A stretch of DNA of 64,000 bases, from positions 62,001-126,000 of IMG/VR virus record IMGVR_UViG_3300034102_002082; one strand, given 5' to 3'. The stretch is from a virus. A model generated the notes under the pieces. It worked only from the letters and a program-made list of their open reading frames with translations. It did not search any database and had not been told where the DNA came from. Position 1 is the first letter of the stretch. Each line of letters starts with the position of its first letter. Below are positions 58,008 to 64,000 of this stretch, piece after piece. A program made the position numbers and the translations under genes.

Positions 58008-58717
58008 GCGTAAATAATATAATGTTTTCTGGTGGGTTCGATAGTACTGCACTACTGCTTTCCAAATACGGAGAATGTAAAAATTTTCCACAAAATTATA
58101 ACGTGATATCTGTCTATCATGAACTTATAACAAATAAAGACGAAGACAAGAAAGCCAGAGATAGAATTAAAGAAATATTAAAAGATCACCCACATAATAA
58201 ATATTTCAATTTCGTCGAAATAAATGTCTCTGGTGGATTAGGTGCTTCTGGTCAAGCTTCTATTTGGCCTCAATATGCACTTGAAGGAGCAGTGAGTACA
58301 TACGAAAGATCTGAATGTAATATATTTTTTGGTTACATAAAAGGGGATGATTTCTTCCACTTTAAAGGTGAATACATGGATTTATATAAATCATATGAAA
58401 AAGTAATACGAGGATATGAAAATATAACAGATTTCAAGATAAATCCAATTTTTCCATTTGAGTGGTTCACAAAGAGAGAATTGGTTTACATGTACTCAAC
58501 AATACCCGAAGTATTTTATGCTATATCATGGGCTGGAGACACTGTTACGTGTAAAGCAAAGGAAAAAGAAGAAATTGAGAACATATTCGAACAAATAAAG
58601 TTAGGGCTAAGAGCAAATGAGCGCGGAGAGAAAAAGGTAGCGTGTGATGATTATCGCGTCGATAAAGAAGAAAGAAAAGAAGTAATTGATTTAGATCAAT
58701 ATGTTTATGAAATTTAG
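58004..58717 (+). CDS. QueC-like PP-loop ATPase
   Basis: A 237-residue N-type ATP pyrophosphatase. The PP-loop FSGGFDSTALLL (8-19) has the SGGxDS core. The middle (GQASIWPQYALEGAVSTYER, near 83-102) and INPIFPFEWFTKRELVYMY recall the QueC family, which makes the 7-cyano-7-deazaguanine precursor, but the Cys-rich zinc motif of QueC is not clear. It could be a divergent QueC or another adenylating enzyme. No other deazaguanine gene is seen in this window. Confidence 0.65.
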   Translation: MSVNNIMFSGGFDSTALLLSKYGECKNFPQNYNVISVYHELITNKDEDKKARDRIKEILKDHPHNKYFNFVEINVSGGLGASGQASIWPQYALEGAVSTYERSECNIFFGYIKGDDFFHFKGEYMDLYKSYEKVIRGYENITDFKINPIFPFEWFTKRELVYMYSTIPEVFYAISWAGDTVTCKAKEKEEIENIFEQIKLGLRANERGEKKVACDDYRVDKEERKEVIDLDQYVYEI

Positions 58718-58729
58718 AAAAATCGGTTA

Positions 58730-58758
58730 TTGACAATTTTGGTGATAAGACGTAATAT
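58730..58758 (+). promoter_or_regulatory. Promoter of the gene at 58767
   Basis: TTGACA (58730-58735), 17 nt, TAATAT (58753-58758), 8 nt before the ATG. Confidence 0.6.
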
Positions 58759-58766
58759 ATCGGGCA

Positions 58767-59174
58767 ATGAAATTTCAGATAAAAACTACTTACGGAAGTC
58801 ACTATGATTATGACAACGTAAGCCCATACACGGTTTTCGATGGTAAATGGGGAGGATTCGGAATGCAGTCATGGTTTCGTGGAATTGATAAAGAAAATCC
58901 GAATAATGTATTCGAAACAGCATCAAAATGTAGCGAGGAAGAGTTAATTATTCGTAGTTGGTATTTTAGAGTCTTCGATATTAAACTCGATAAGTGGAGA
59001 GATTTAACAAAAAAAGAAAGCAATAAATACAGGATACCAGATAGAAAATATGTAAAACCAGACTTCTCGAAAACTGTAGTGACAATGACAATAATGAAAC
59101 GACCATTTGCCGACATTGATCTTAAATCTATTATGCTGGTTCAACCAATGAATGATGGTGCTAATATAGAATAA
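58767..59174 (+). CDS. Hypothetical protein starting a transcription unit
   Basis: A 135-residue protein (GGFGMQSWFRGIDKENPNN, then EELIIRSWYFRVF). It has its own promoter. No motif recognised. Confidence 0.6.
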   Translation: MKFQIKTTYGSHYDYDNVSPYTVFDGKWGGFGMQSWFRGIDKENPNNVFETASKCSEEELIIRSWYFRVFDIKLDKWRDLTKKESNKYRIPDRKYVKPDFSKTVVTMTIMKRPFADIDLKSIMLVQPMNDGANIE

Positions 59175-59182
59175 TAAATTAT

Positions 59183-59644
59183 ATGGACAACGATAAAACA
59201 ATAGTTGGTAAACTCGAAACAATAAAACACATTCACAAAGTTCGTGAGAATCTTTCCAAGGTAATTGAACTTCTTGATGAACGGGCTAGATTACATGATC
59301 TATCCAAGTTAGAAAGCCCAGAAGCTGAGATTTTTGGTGAGCATACACCTGAACTAGCTAAAGTTGAATATGGGTCAGATGATTACAAGAAGTTACTCGA
59401 AAAAGTAAAACCTGCTATAGATCACCATTATTCAAAAAACAGACATCATCCAGAATTCCATGTCAATGGTATAAATGATATGGACTTAATAGATATAATC
59501 GAGCTTTTATGCGACTGGAAGGCTGCAACCGAAAGAAATAAAAATGGTAATATTAGAAAGTCTATAGAACATAATACTGGACGATATGGAATGTCTGAGC
59601 AAATGGCAAAGATAATGCAGAATACAATCGATAGACATTTTTAA
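59183..59644 (+). CDS. DUF5662-like protein, HD-like
   Basis: A 153-residue protein with RARLHDLSKLESPEAEIF (near 32-49) and HHYSKNRHHPEFHV (near 80-93), then INDMDLIDIIELLCDWKAAT (near 96-115). This matches the DUF5662 pattern of phage proteins, with an HD-like arrangement of His and Asp that could bind a metal. Function unknown. The next ATG overlaps by 1 nt. Confidence 0.75.
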   Translation: MDNDKTIVGKLETIKHIHKVRENLSKVIELLDERARLHDLSKLESPEAEIFGEHTPELAKVEYGSDDYKKLLEKVKPAIDHHYSKNRHHPEFHVNGINDMDLIDIIELLCDWKAATERNKNGNIRKSIEHNTGRYGMSEQMAKIMQNTIDRHF

Positions 59645-59856
59645 TGAGTAATAGGGACGGAAAACATACGAAACTTAGGCACAAAATATTTTCCGATTTC
59701 CCTAAGTGGTTTCGGGAAATTAGACCATTTAAATGTTGGTTTCCAAAAGGTAACTCTGTTCATCCATATGATTGGGATTTTCGCGATTCGAAAAATATGA
59801 AAACCAAATATCAAAATAAGAAAATAAAGGAAATTATTAAAAATGAAAGTGATTAA
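59644..59856 (+). CDS. Small basic hypothetical protein
   Basis: A 70-residue protein rich in Lys, Arg and Trp (FPKWFREIRPFKCWFPKGN). It overlaps the kinase-like gene by 14 nt. Could bind nucleic acid by charge; not recognised. Confidence 0.55.
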   Translation: MSNRDGKHTKLRHKIFSDFPKWFREIRPFKCWFPKGNSVHPYDWDFRDSKNMKTKYQNKKIKEIIKNESD

Positions 59857-60367
59857 TTTATTCGCTGGTCCATCGTCGGGTAAATCAACAACCGCAACTG
59901 GTATATTCTATACTTTAAAAAGTAAATATAACATAAATTGTGAGTATGTTTCCGAGTATGCTAAAGTATTAGCATGGGAGAACAATACAACAATAATTGG
60001 TGATCAATTATATGTTACAGCAAAACAGAATCGCGGTCTAGAAAGGTTGCGCGGTAAGGTTGATTATGCGATAACAGATTCACCATTATTGCTTGGGATA
60101 CATTACTCTACCAATTACTTCTTGAAGAGCTATGAAGCTATGGTAGTTGATTTATTCAATAGCTACGATAACATCAATTTTTTCATTAATAGAAAAAAGG
60201 AATATAATCCACATGGAAGATTCCAAAATAAAGAACAAGCAATACAAGCAGACGTTGCTATAAAAAATTTGCTGATCACTAAGAGTATCATGTTTACGGA
60301 AGTGGACGGTGATATTTTTGCTGTTGACAATATCATAAAAATGTTAGATGATGTGAGACTGAAATAA
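59843..60367 (+). CDS. P-loop kinase-like ATPase, AAA_28/NadR-like
   Basis: A 174-residue protein with a P-loop LFAGPSSGKSTTATG (6-20), VSEYAKVLAWEN (36-47), AITDSPLLLG (75-84) and INRKKEYNPHGRFQNKEQA (near 116-134). This layout follows the AAA_28/NadR nicotinamide-riboside kinase type, where VSEYAR-like and SPLL motifs are typical. It is 4 nt upstream of a macro-domain gene. A nucleoside or NR kinase role is plausible and would fit the NAD genes, but is not proven. Confidence 0.65.
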   Translation: MKVINLFAGPSSGKSTTATGIFYTLKSKYNINCEYVSEYAKVLAWENNTTIIGDQLYVTAKQNRGLERLRGKVDYAITDSPLLLGIHYSTNYFLKSYEAMVVDLFNSYDNINFFINRKKEYNPHGRFQNKEQAIQADVAIKNLLITKSIMFTEVDGDIFAVDNIIKMLDDVRLK

Positions 60368-60371
60368 AAAT

Positions 60372-60866
60372 ATGAAAACTTTGACATACAAAACTGGAAA
60401 TGTCCTCACCGACGAAAATATACAAGTCGTTATTCACCAGACAAATACTATGGGTGTGATGGGTAGCGGAATCGCCCTATCCGTGAAGAATATGTACCCA
60501 CAAGCGTATGAAGCTTATAAATTAACCGAGAAAGAGAATAAGCTAAAACTCGGTGAAATTAGCTATGCTGGTATGCAACGAAATGGAAAACCATTCGTAA
60601 TTATAAATGTAAATGGACAAGGAAATTTTGGTGTTGGTGTTAGACAGACTAACTACGAAGCACTTTTTGTTGGGTTAGAACGCGCAAGAAAGATTTGCGA
60701 TTTGGCACAAATGGAGCCAAAACCAACGGTAGGTTTACCATTTAACATAGGGTGTGCTCGTGGTGGCGGACAATGGGAAATAGTTGAACGTTTGATAGAA
60801 GTAGCCTTTGATGGATACTCTGGCGATGTAGTTATTGTAGACTATGACGGTGTAGAAAATAAGTAA
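60372..60866 (+). CDS. Macro-domain protein
   Basis: A 164-residue single macro domain. Features: VVIHQTNTMGVMGSGIAL (19-36), the Asn and glycine-rich loop binding ADP-ribose, ANGQGNFGVGVRQTNY-like loop (near 76-90, here VNGQGNFGVG), and GLPFNIGCARGGGQW (near 122-136). Macro domains bind or hydrolyse ADP-ribose and ADP-ribose 1''-phosphate. Some phage macro proteins act on ADP-ribosylated targets. It follows the NadR-like gene by 4 nt. Confidence 0.88.
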   Translation: MKTLTYKTGNVLTDENIQVVIHQTNTMGVMGSGIALSVKNMYPQAYEAYKLTEKENKLKLGEISYAGMQRNGKPFVIINVNGQGNFGVGVRQTNYEALFVGLERARKICDLAQMEPKPTVGLPFNIGCARGGGQWEIVERLIEVAFDGYSGDVVIVDYDGVENK

Positions 60867-60867
60867 C

Positions 60868-61167
60868 ATGAATACGAGAAAACATATATTTGGTAATTGG
60901 GAACAGACACAGATATATAATTTCTATACGGAGGAGGAAATTAAATCTCTATATGGTGGCGTATTGAAATATATTATAATATATGAATACCCAGCTGAAA
61001 TAGTTGATAATAAATCAATCTTCGCAGTTTCTCGTAGATTCGACTCTGAACAAGAAATGTTTGAATGGGTGAGTAAAAATGTTATTGGTATTCTTAACCT
61101 CATTAAACCGAGTGAACTACATCCATATTATATTGCCAGAATATTCCCCGAGGATAAGGCTACGTGA
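60868..61167 (+). CDS. Hypothetical protein
   Basis: A 99-residue protein (YIIIYEYPAEIVDNKSIFAV near residues 36-55). It starts 1 nt after the macro-domain stop and overlaps the next gene by 4 nt. Not recognised. Confidence 0.55.
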   Translation: MNTRKHIFGNWEQTQIYNFYTEEEIKSLYGGVLKYIIIYEYPAEIVDNKSIFAVSRRFDSEQEMFEWVSKNVIGILNLIKPSELHPYYIARIFPEDKAT

Positions 61168-61529
61168 TTAAAAATACGCCACAAGAATTAACTGATAAGT
61201 GGGAACCAACAACAAAACTAGTTGTTGGTATTTCTGTAGATGATAAATATATATTATCGGTTCAACTAGAAGAACTGAAATCGGAATGTGAATCATCTGG
61301 AAAAAATTCCGATAATATATTCTGTATATTGCTGGTAGTATTGTTGCATTCTTACAGAGAAAAGTTCAATAACAAAATACCAAGTATGCTGTGGTTATAT
61401 ACCGATTTTTGTTCCAGCTTTAATTATGACTTTATGATGAAGGAGATAAATTCATTTTATGCGATGGATTCTCAATGTGAACTAGGAAATATGTATATCG
61501 ATATATTGAAGGAAAGATTTTCAAAATGA
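61164..61529 (+). CDS. Hypothetical protein with GTG start
   Basis: A 121-residue protein beginning with GTG overlapping the previous stop (GTGA). Helical middle (NIFCILLVVLLHSYREKF) and a Cys-containing end. Not recognised. Confidence 0.5.
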   Translation: MIKNTPQELTDKWEPTTKLVVGISVDDKYILSVQLEELKSECESSGKNSDNIFCILLVVLLHSYREKFNNKIPSMLWLYTDFCSSFNYDFMMKEINSFYAMDSQCELGNMYIDILKERFSK

Positions 61530-62059
61530 AATATAAAGACGAGTACGTAAAAGCTAAGGTTGGACTCATGTCTCTTATAGGTGTGGGTGAAAAACTCCCC
61601 ACCTCGTGGGGTAATTATTTTTGTATTTACGATGGTCCGCGCATCCTGAATATGTGGGCCGAGAACTTAGAGGATGCTGTAGAAAAGTTCCTACTCGATG
61701 GTCTCGTTAAAATTCGTAATTATGGTGAAGTTGCTATCATTATTGACGACAGAATTCCCCATGACTATTTCTATAACAAATGTTGCTTCACAAGTACTAG
61801 ATGTGTAAGTTTAGAAATTGCGCAGGATATTTATAAAACTCTCGGTGATCCCACTAACGAGTTATTACGATTTATAAACCCAAAAGAATATCATGAACTG
61901 CGAGGAGAAACTTACAAGGTATGCGACAATGGAATGATTCTCATAGGAACACCAATAAAAGCAGGAAACAGAAAATTATCGAGTAAATGGAAATGTGAAC
62001 TAAAAGAAGACGTTGTGATGTTATTTTCCCCATCTATACGTATAACCAAAAAACAATAA
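61526..62059 (+). CDS. Hypothetical protein
   Basis: A 177-residue mixed alpha/beta protein (GPRILNMWAENLEDAVEKFL near 40-59; VAIIIDDRIPHDYF near 68-81). Overlaps the preceding gene by ATGA and directly touches the next one. Not recognised. Confidence 0.55.
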   Translation: MKYKDEYVKAKVGLMSLIGVGEKLPTSWGNYFCIYDGPRILNMWAENLEDAVEKFLLDGLVKIRNYGEVAIIIDDRIPHDYFYNKCCFTSTRCVSLEIAQDIYKTLGDPTNELLRFINPKEYHELRGETYKVCDNGMILIGTPIKAGNRKLSSKWKCELKEDVVMLFSPSIRITKKQ

Positions 62060-62551
62060 ATGAACTTAACTGATACAAAATATAAATTATATCTTGATGA
62101 TATAAGAGACCCAACACAAACATATCCCGATACATTATTTTCGCAATGGGTAATTGTCCGCAGTTATGATGAATTTTGTAATTTCATAACGATGTATGGT
62201 ATACCAAACTTTATATCGTATGACCACGACCTTGGTGAATCTCATTATAACCCAAACATAGACCCAAAAGACTACAAAGAGAAGACTGGATATGATTGTT
62301 GCAAGTGGTTAGTAAATTATTGTATTGATAATAATAACCCACACCCAATGTGGAAAGTTCATTCGATGAATCCAGTTGGTAGAAAAAACATAGAGTCTTA
62401 CATCAGAAATTTTGAAGATTCGTTGGTGATATATGGAACAAATTATAATACATATACACAAACAATAAGTGACATTCAACCACCAGCCGGATTGGAAAAA
62501 TGTGTGGAGATAATAGATAAACTGATTGACAATTTGAAGAAATCTATATAA
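62060..62551 (+). CDS. Cyclic-phosphate-processing receiver-like protein
   Basis: A 163-residue protein with YLDDIRDP (11-18), ISYDHDLGE (52-60), TGYDCCKWLVNYC (75-87) and HSMNPVGRKNI (near 101-111). This fits the receiver-like cREC family, predicted to process 2',3'-cyclic phosphates or related RNA ends. The conserved acidic residues DD and DHD would bind metal. It lies near the macro and ADP-ribosyltransferase-like genes. Confidence 0.75.
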   Translation: MNLTDTKYKLYLDDIRDPTQTYPDTLFSQWVIVRSYDEFCNFITMYGIPNFISYDHDLGESHYNPNIDPKDYKEKTGYDCCKWLVNYCIDNNNPHPMWKVHSMNPVGRKNIESYIRNFEDSLVIYGTNYNTYTQTISDIQPPAGLEKCVEIIDKLIDNLKKSI

Positions 62552-62561
62552 TAAGGTATAT

Positions 62562-63152
62562 ATGGAAACAGACAACAATACTTTTAAGATGTACCATGGT
62601 GGAAAGCGGTGGTCATTCATACCAACAGAAATTCAACCATCCGCAAAGAATAGATATGAAGCTGGTGTTGGGATTTATTTTACAAATTATTACGATACTG
62701 CTAGTCGGTATTCTAAAGGTGGCAGAGTTATCCATCTCGTAGATATAGATAAAAATTTCACAAAAATAGACGATGTTAGTGTAGAAGTAAGCGAATTTGT
62801 GAAGGATATAAAAAATATCTCCGGTCTAAAACTTAGAGAGAAGATAACACAAGATATTATAAATTACGCAACTAAGACAAACAAAACATCGGTTCCTCTT
62901 AGTGTGTTGAATAATTTAGTAGTAAACTACGAAGTTGGTTCTGGACAAGTTGGTGTAAAAATAGCAAATTACTTCGCATCAAAAGGTGCGGACGCAAACA
63001 TAGAACAACAAGGGGCAGGAGAATATTGGTTAGTAGTATTTAACCCAAAAATAATCAAGAAGGTTAAGATAGTAGATCAGAGTAAAGTATCTGAACCAGA
63101 TTACTTAATTTCGCTAGATTTCTTAAAGAACAAGTACCGTGGAAATAAATAA
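62562..63152 (+). CDS. ADP-ribosyltransferase-like protein
   Basis: A 196-residue protein with FKMYHGGKRW (8-17) and GVGIYFTNYYDTASRYSKGG (35-54), the H-Y signature of the PARP/ART fold (His of YHG, Tyr of IYFT), and GEYWLVVFNPKII (near 153-165), which could carry the third catalytic position. ARTs use NAD to modify proteins or nucleic acids. There is no signal peptide. Alternative readings as a general ART-like fold without activity are possible. It overlaps the methyltransferase start by 14 nt. Confidence 0.6.
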   Translation: METDNNTFKMYHGGKRWSFIPTEIQPSAKNRYEAGVGIYFTNYYDTASRYSKGGRVIHLVDIDKNFTKIDDVSVEVSEFVKDIKNISGLKLREKITQDIINYATKTNKTSVPLSVLNNLVVNYEVGSGQVGVKIANYFASKGADANIEQQGAGEYWLVVFNPKIIKKVKIVDQSKVSEPDYLISLDFLKNKYRGNK

Positions 63153-63882
63153 AATTTACAACGAGTCTTGTCAAGAAACACTAAAAAAGTTTCAAGACTC
63201 ATCAATAGACCATTGTATTACTAGTCCTCCATATAACATGAATCTTCGTGTTACGGGGAATAAGTATCATTCTAGACAAATAGTAAAAGAGTTCTCCACT
63301 AAGTATAATGGATTCAACGATAATTTACCACAGGAGGAATATTTCCAATTACATAAGGAAATTCTAAAAGAAATGCTTCGGGTAACCAAAGGGTATATCT
63401 TTTATAATATACAAGTAGTAACTGGAAATAAGCCTTCTGTTTTTAGGTTAATGGGTGAATTCCACAATCAGATAAAAGAATTGATTATATGGGATAAGGA
63501 CGTAGCACAACCAGCCATGCAGAGTATGGTAATGAATAGTCAATTCGAATTGATAATAGTATTATCAAATAATTCACCAATAACAAGACAATTCAAGGAT
63601 GCTAATTTTTCTCGCGGAACACTATCGAACTTATGGAGAATAAAACGAGGGAAGAAAATATCTAAAGACCACGGAGCAATATTTCCAGAAGAACTAATCG
63701 AAAAGATAGTAACAAACTTTACGAAAGAGAACGATCTTATTTATGATCCATTTTTCGGAACAGGTACTGTCGGATTCGTTGCTAAGAAATTTAACAGAAA
63801 TTATCTAGGAAGTGAATTATCAACAAATTACTGCAATATAGCAGAAACAAGAATTGGTGCGTCAAAATTTTTCGAGGAATAA
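63139..63882 (+). CDS. DNA methyltransferase (N4/N6 type)
   Basis: A 247-residue SAM-dependent DNA amino-methyltransferase. CITSPPYNMNL (27-37) is the catalytic motif; IYDPFFGTGTVGFVAKKFNR (near 207-226) is the SAM-binding motif. SPPY coming before FxGxG is the beta-type order. It may protect phage DNA from restriction. No restriction endonuclease partner is seen. Confidence 0.88.
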   Translation: MEINKIYNESCQETLKKFQDSSIDHCITSPPYNMNLRVTGNKYHSRQIVKEFSTKYNGFNDNLPQEEYFQLHKEILKEMLRVTKGYIFYNIQVVTGNKPSVFRLMGEFHNQIKELIIWDKDVAQPAMQSMVMNSQFELIIVLSNNSPITRQFKDANFSRGTLSNLWRIKRGKKISKDHGAIFPEELIEKIVTNFTKENDLIYDPFFGTGTVGFVAKKFNRNYLGSELSTNYCNIAETRIGASKFFEE

Positions 63883-63883
63883 T

Positions 63884-64000
63884 ATGCAAATAATACAAAG
63901 AAGTTTAAGAACAAGATTAAAAGATCTATCGAAGGAACTACAGAGAAGTTCACATGATTCAGCAAAATCATATGAGAAATTGATTGATTTTAGAAACAAA
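63884..64000 (+). CDS. Partial CDS at right edge
   Basis: ATG at 63884, 1 nt after the methyltransferase stop, opens a frame of at least 39 codons running off the window. The visible part is polar and helical (RTRLKDLSKELQRSSHDS). Cannot be identified. Confidence 0.45.
   Translation, partial: MQIIQRSLRTRLKDLSKELQRSSHDSAKSYEKLIDFRNK

Noticed and set aside
61580-61616. Hairpin around CTCCCCACCTCGTGGGG
   Set aside because: It is inside a coding region with no T run; probably chance.
1-64000. CRISPR arrays, tRNA or rRNA genes
   Set aside because: No regularly spaced repeats and no stretch with cloverleaf-like paired arms and a GTTCRANNC loop were noticed. A tRNA scan would be decisive.

Overview
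The window looks like part of a large, AT-rich, T4-type myovirus genome. The evidence is a T4-style block (scaffold, gp23-type capsid protein, tape measure, baseplate genes), a T4-style replication set (family B polymerase, sliding clamp, clamp loader, DnaB-type helicase, RecA/UvsX, gp32) and an rIIA/rIIB pair. No tRNA, rRNA, CRISPR array or insertion sequence was found. The host cannot be named. Typical bacterial -35/-10 promoters and a cobalamin-dependent ribonucleotide reductase suggest a bacterium other than Bacteroidetes, but this is inference.

Layout. (1) 1-15796, mostly rightward: capsid scaffold and major capsid protein, a GIY-YIG endonuclease on the other strand, then the tail tube/baseplate genes, with a HELVH metallopeptidase between two gp26/gp51-like genes and a small leftward membrane protein. 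(2) 15789-46576, leftward: clamp loader, clamp, 2H phosphoesterase, polymerase, rIIB, rIIA, a HAD phosphatase, a nicotinamide-salvage set (CinA-NMNAT fusion, NAMPT, Nudix), a VWA/MoxR-type AAA pair, a long lysine-rich protein, a Bfd-like mini-ferredoxin, class II ribonucleotide reductase, helicase, FEN-type nuclease, a terminase-like ATPase, RecA, gp32 and a second, family A-like polymerase. (3) 46635-64000, rightward: accessory metabolism and many small genes, including an RNA ligase, phosphatases, an R2K ATP-grasp protein, a fused CoaD-CoaE, a DNA ligase, a QueC-like protein, a NadR/AAA_28-like kinase, a macro domain, a cyclic-phosphate-processing receiver, an ADP-ribosyltransferase-like protein and a DNA methyltransferase.

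Five homing endonuclease genes (four GIY-YIG, one HNH) sit beside or inside conserved genes. The most striking is a GIY-YIG gene inserted antisense into a MoxR/CobS-like AAA ATPase, separating Walker A (32529-32777) from Walker B (31013-31750). Each half keeps its own start, stop and promoter-like motif, so it may be a functional split protein.

Three themes deserve attention. First, NAD and ADP-ribose: NAMPT, CinA-NMNAT, Nudix, macro, ADP-ribosyltransferase-like and NadR-like genes suggest that the phage rebuilds or defends the NAD pool. Second, cofactor supply: a eukaryote-like CoaD-CoaE fusion, plus a B12-dependent reductase with a nearby Bfd-like protein. Third, regulation: several promoters share one geometry (-35, 16 nt, -10, 6 nt, ATG), which predicts almost leaderless mRNAs. 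Small genes of 50, 53 and 56 codons and one frameshifted gene were found by reading the gaps. All functions are from sequence reading alone; no database search was run.
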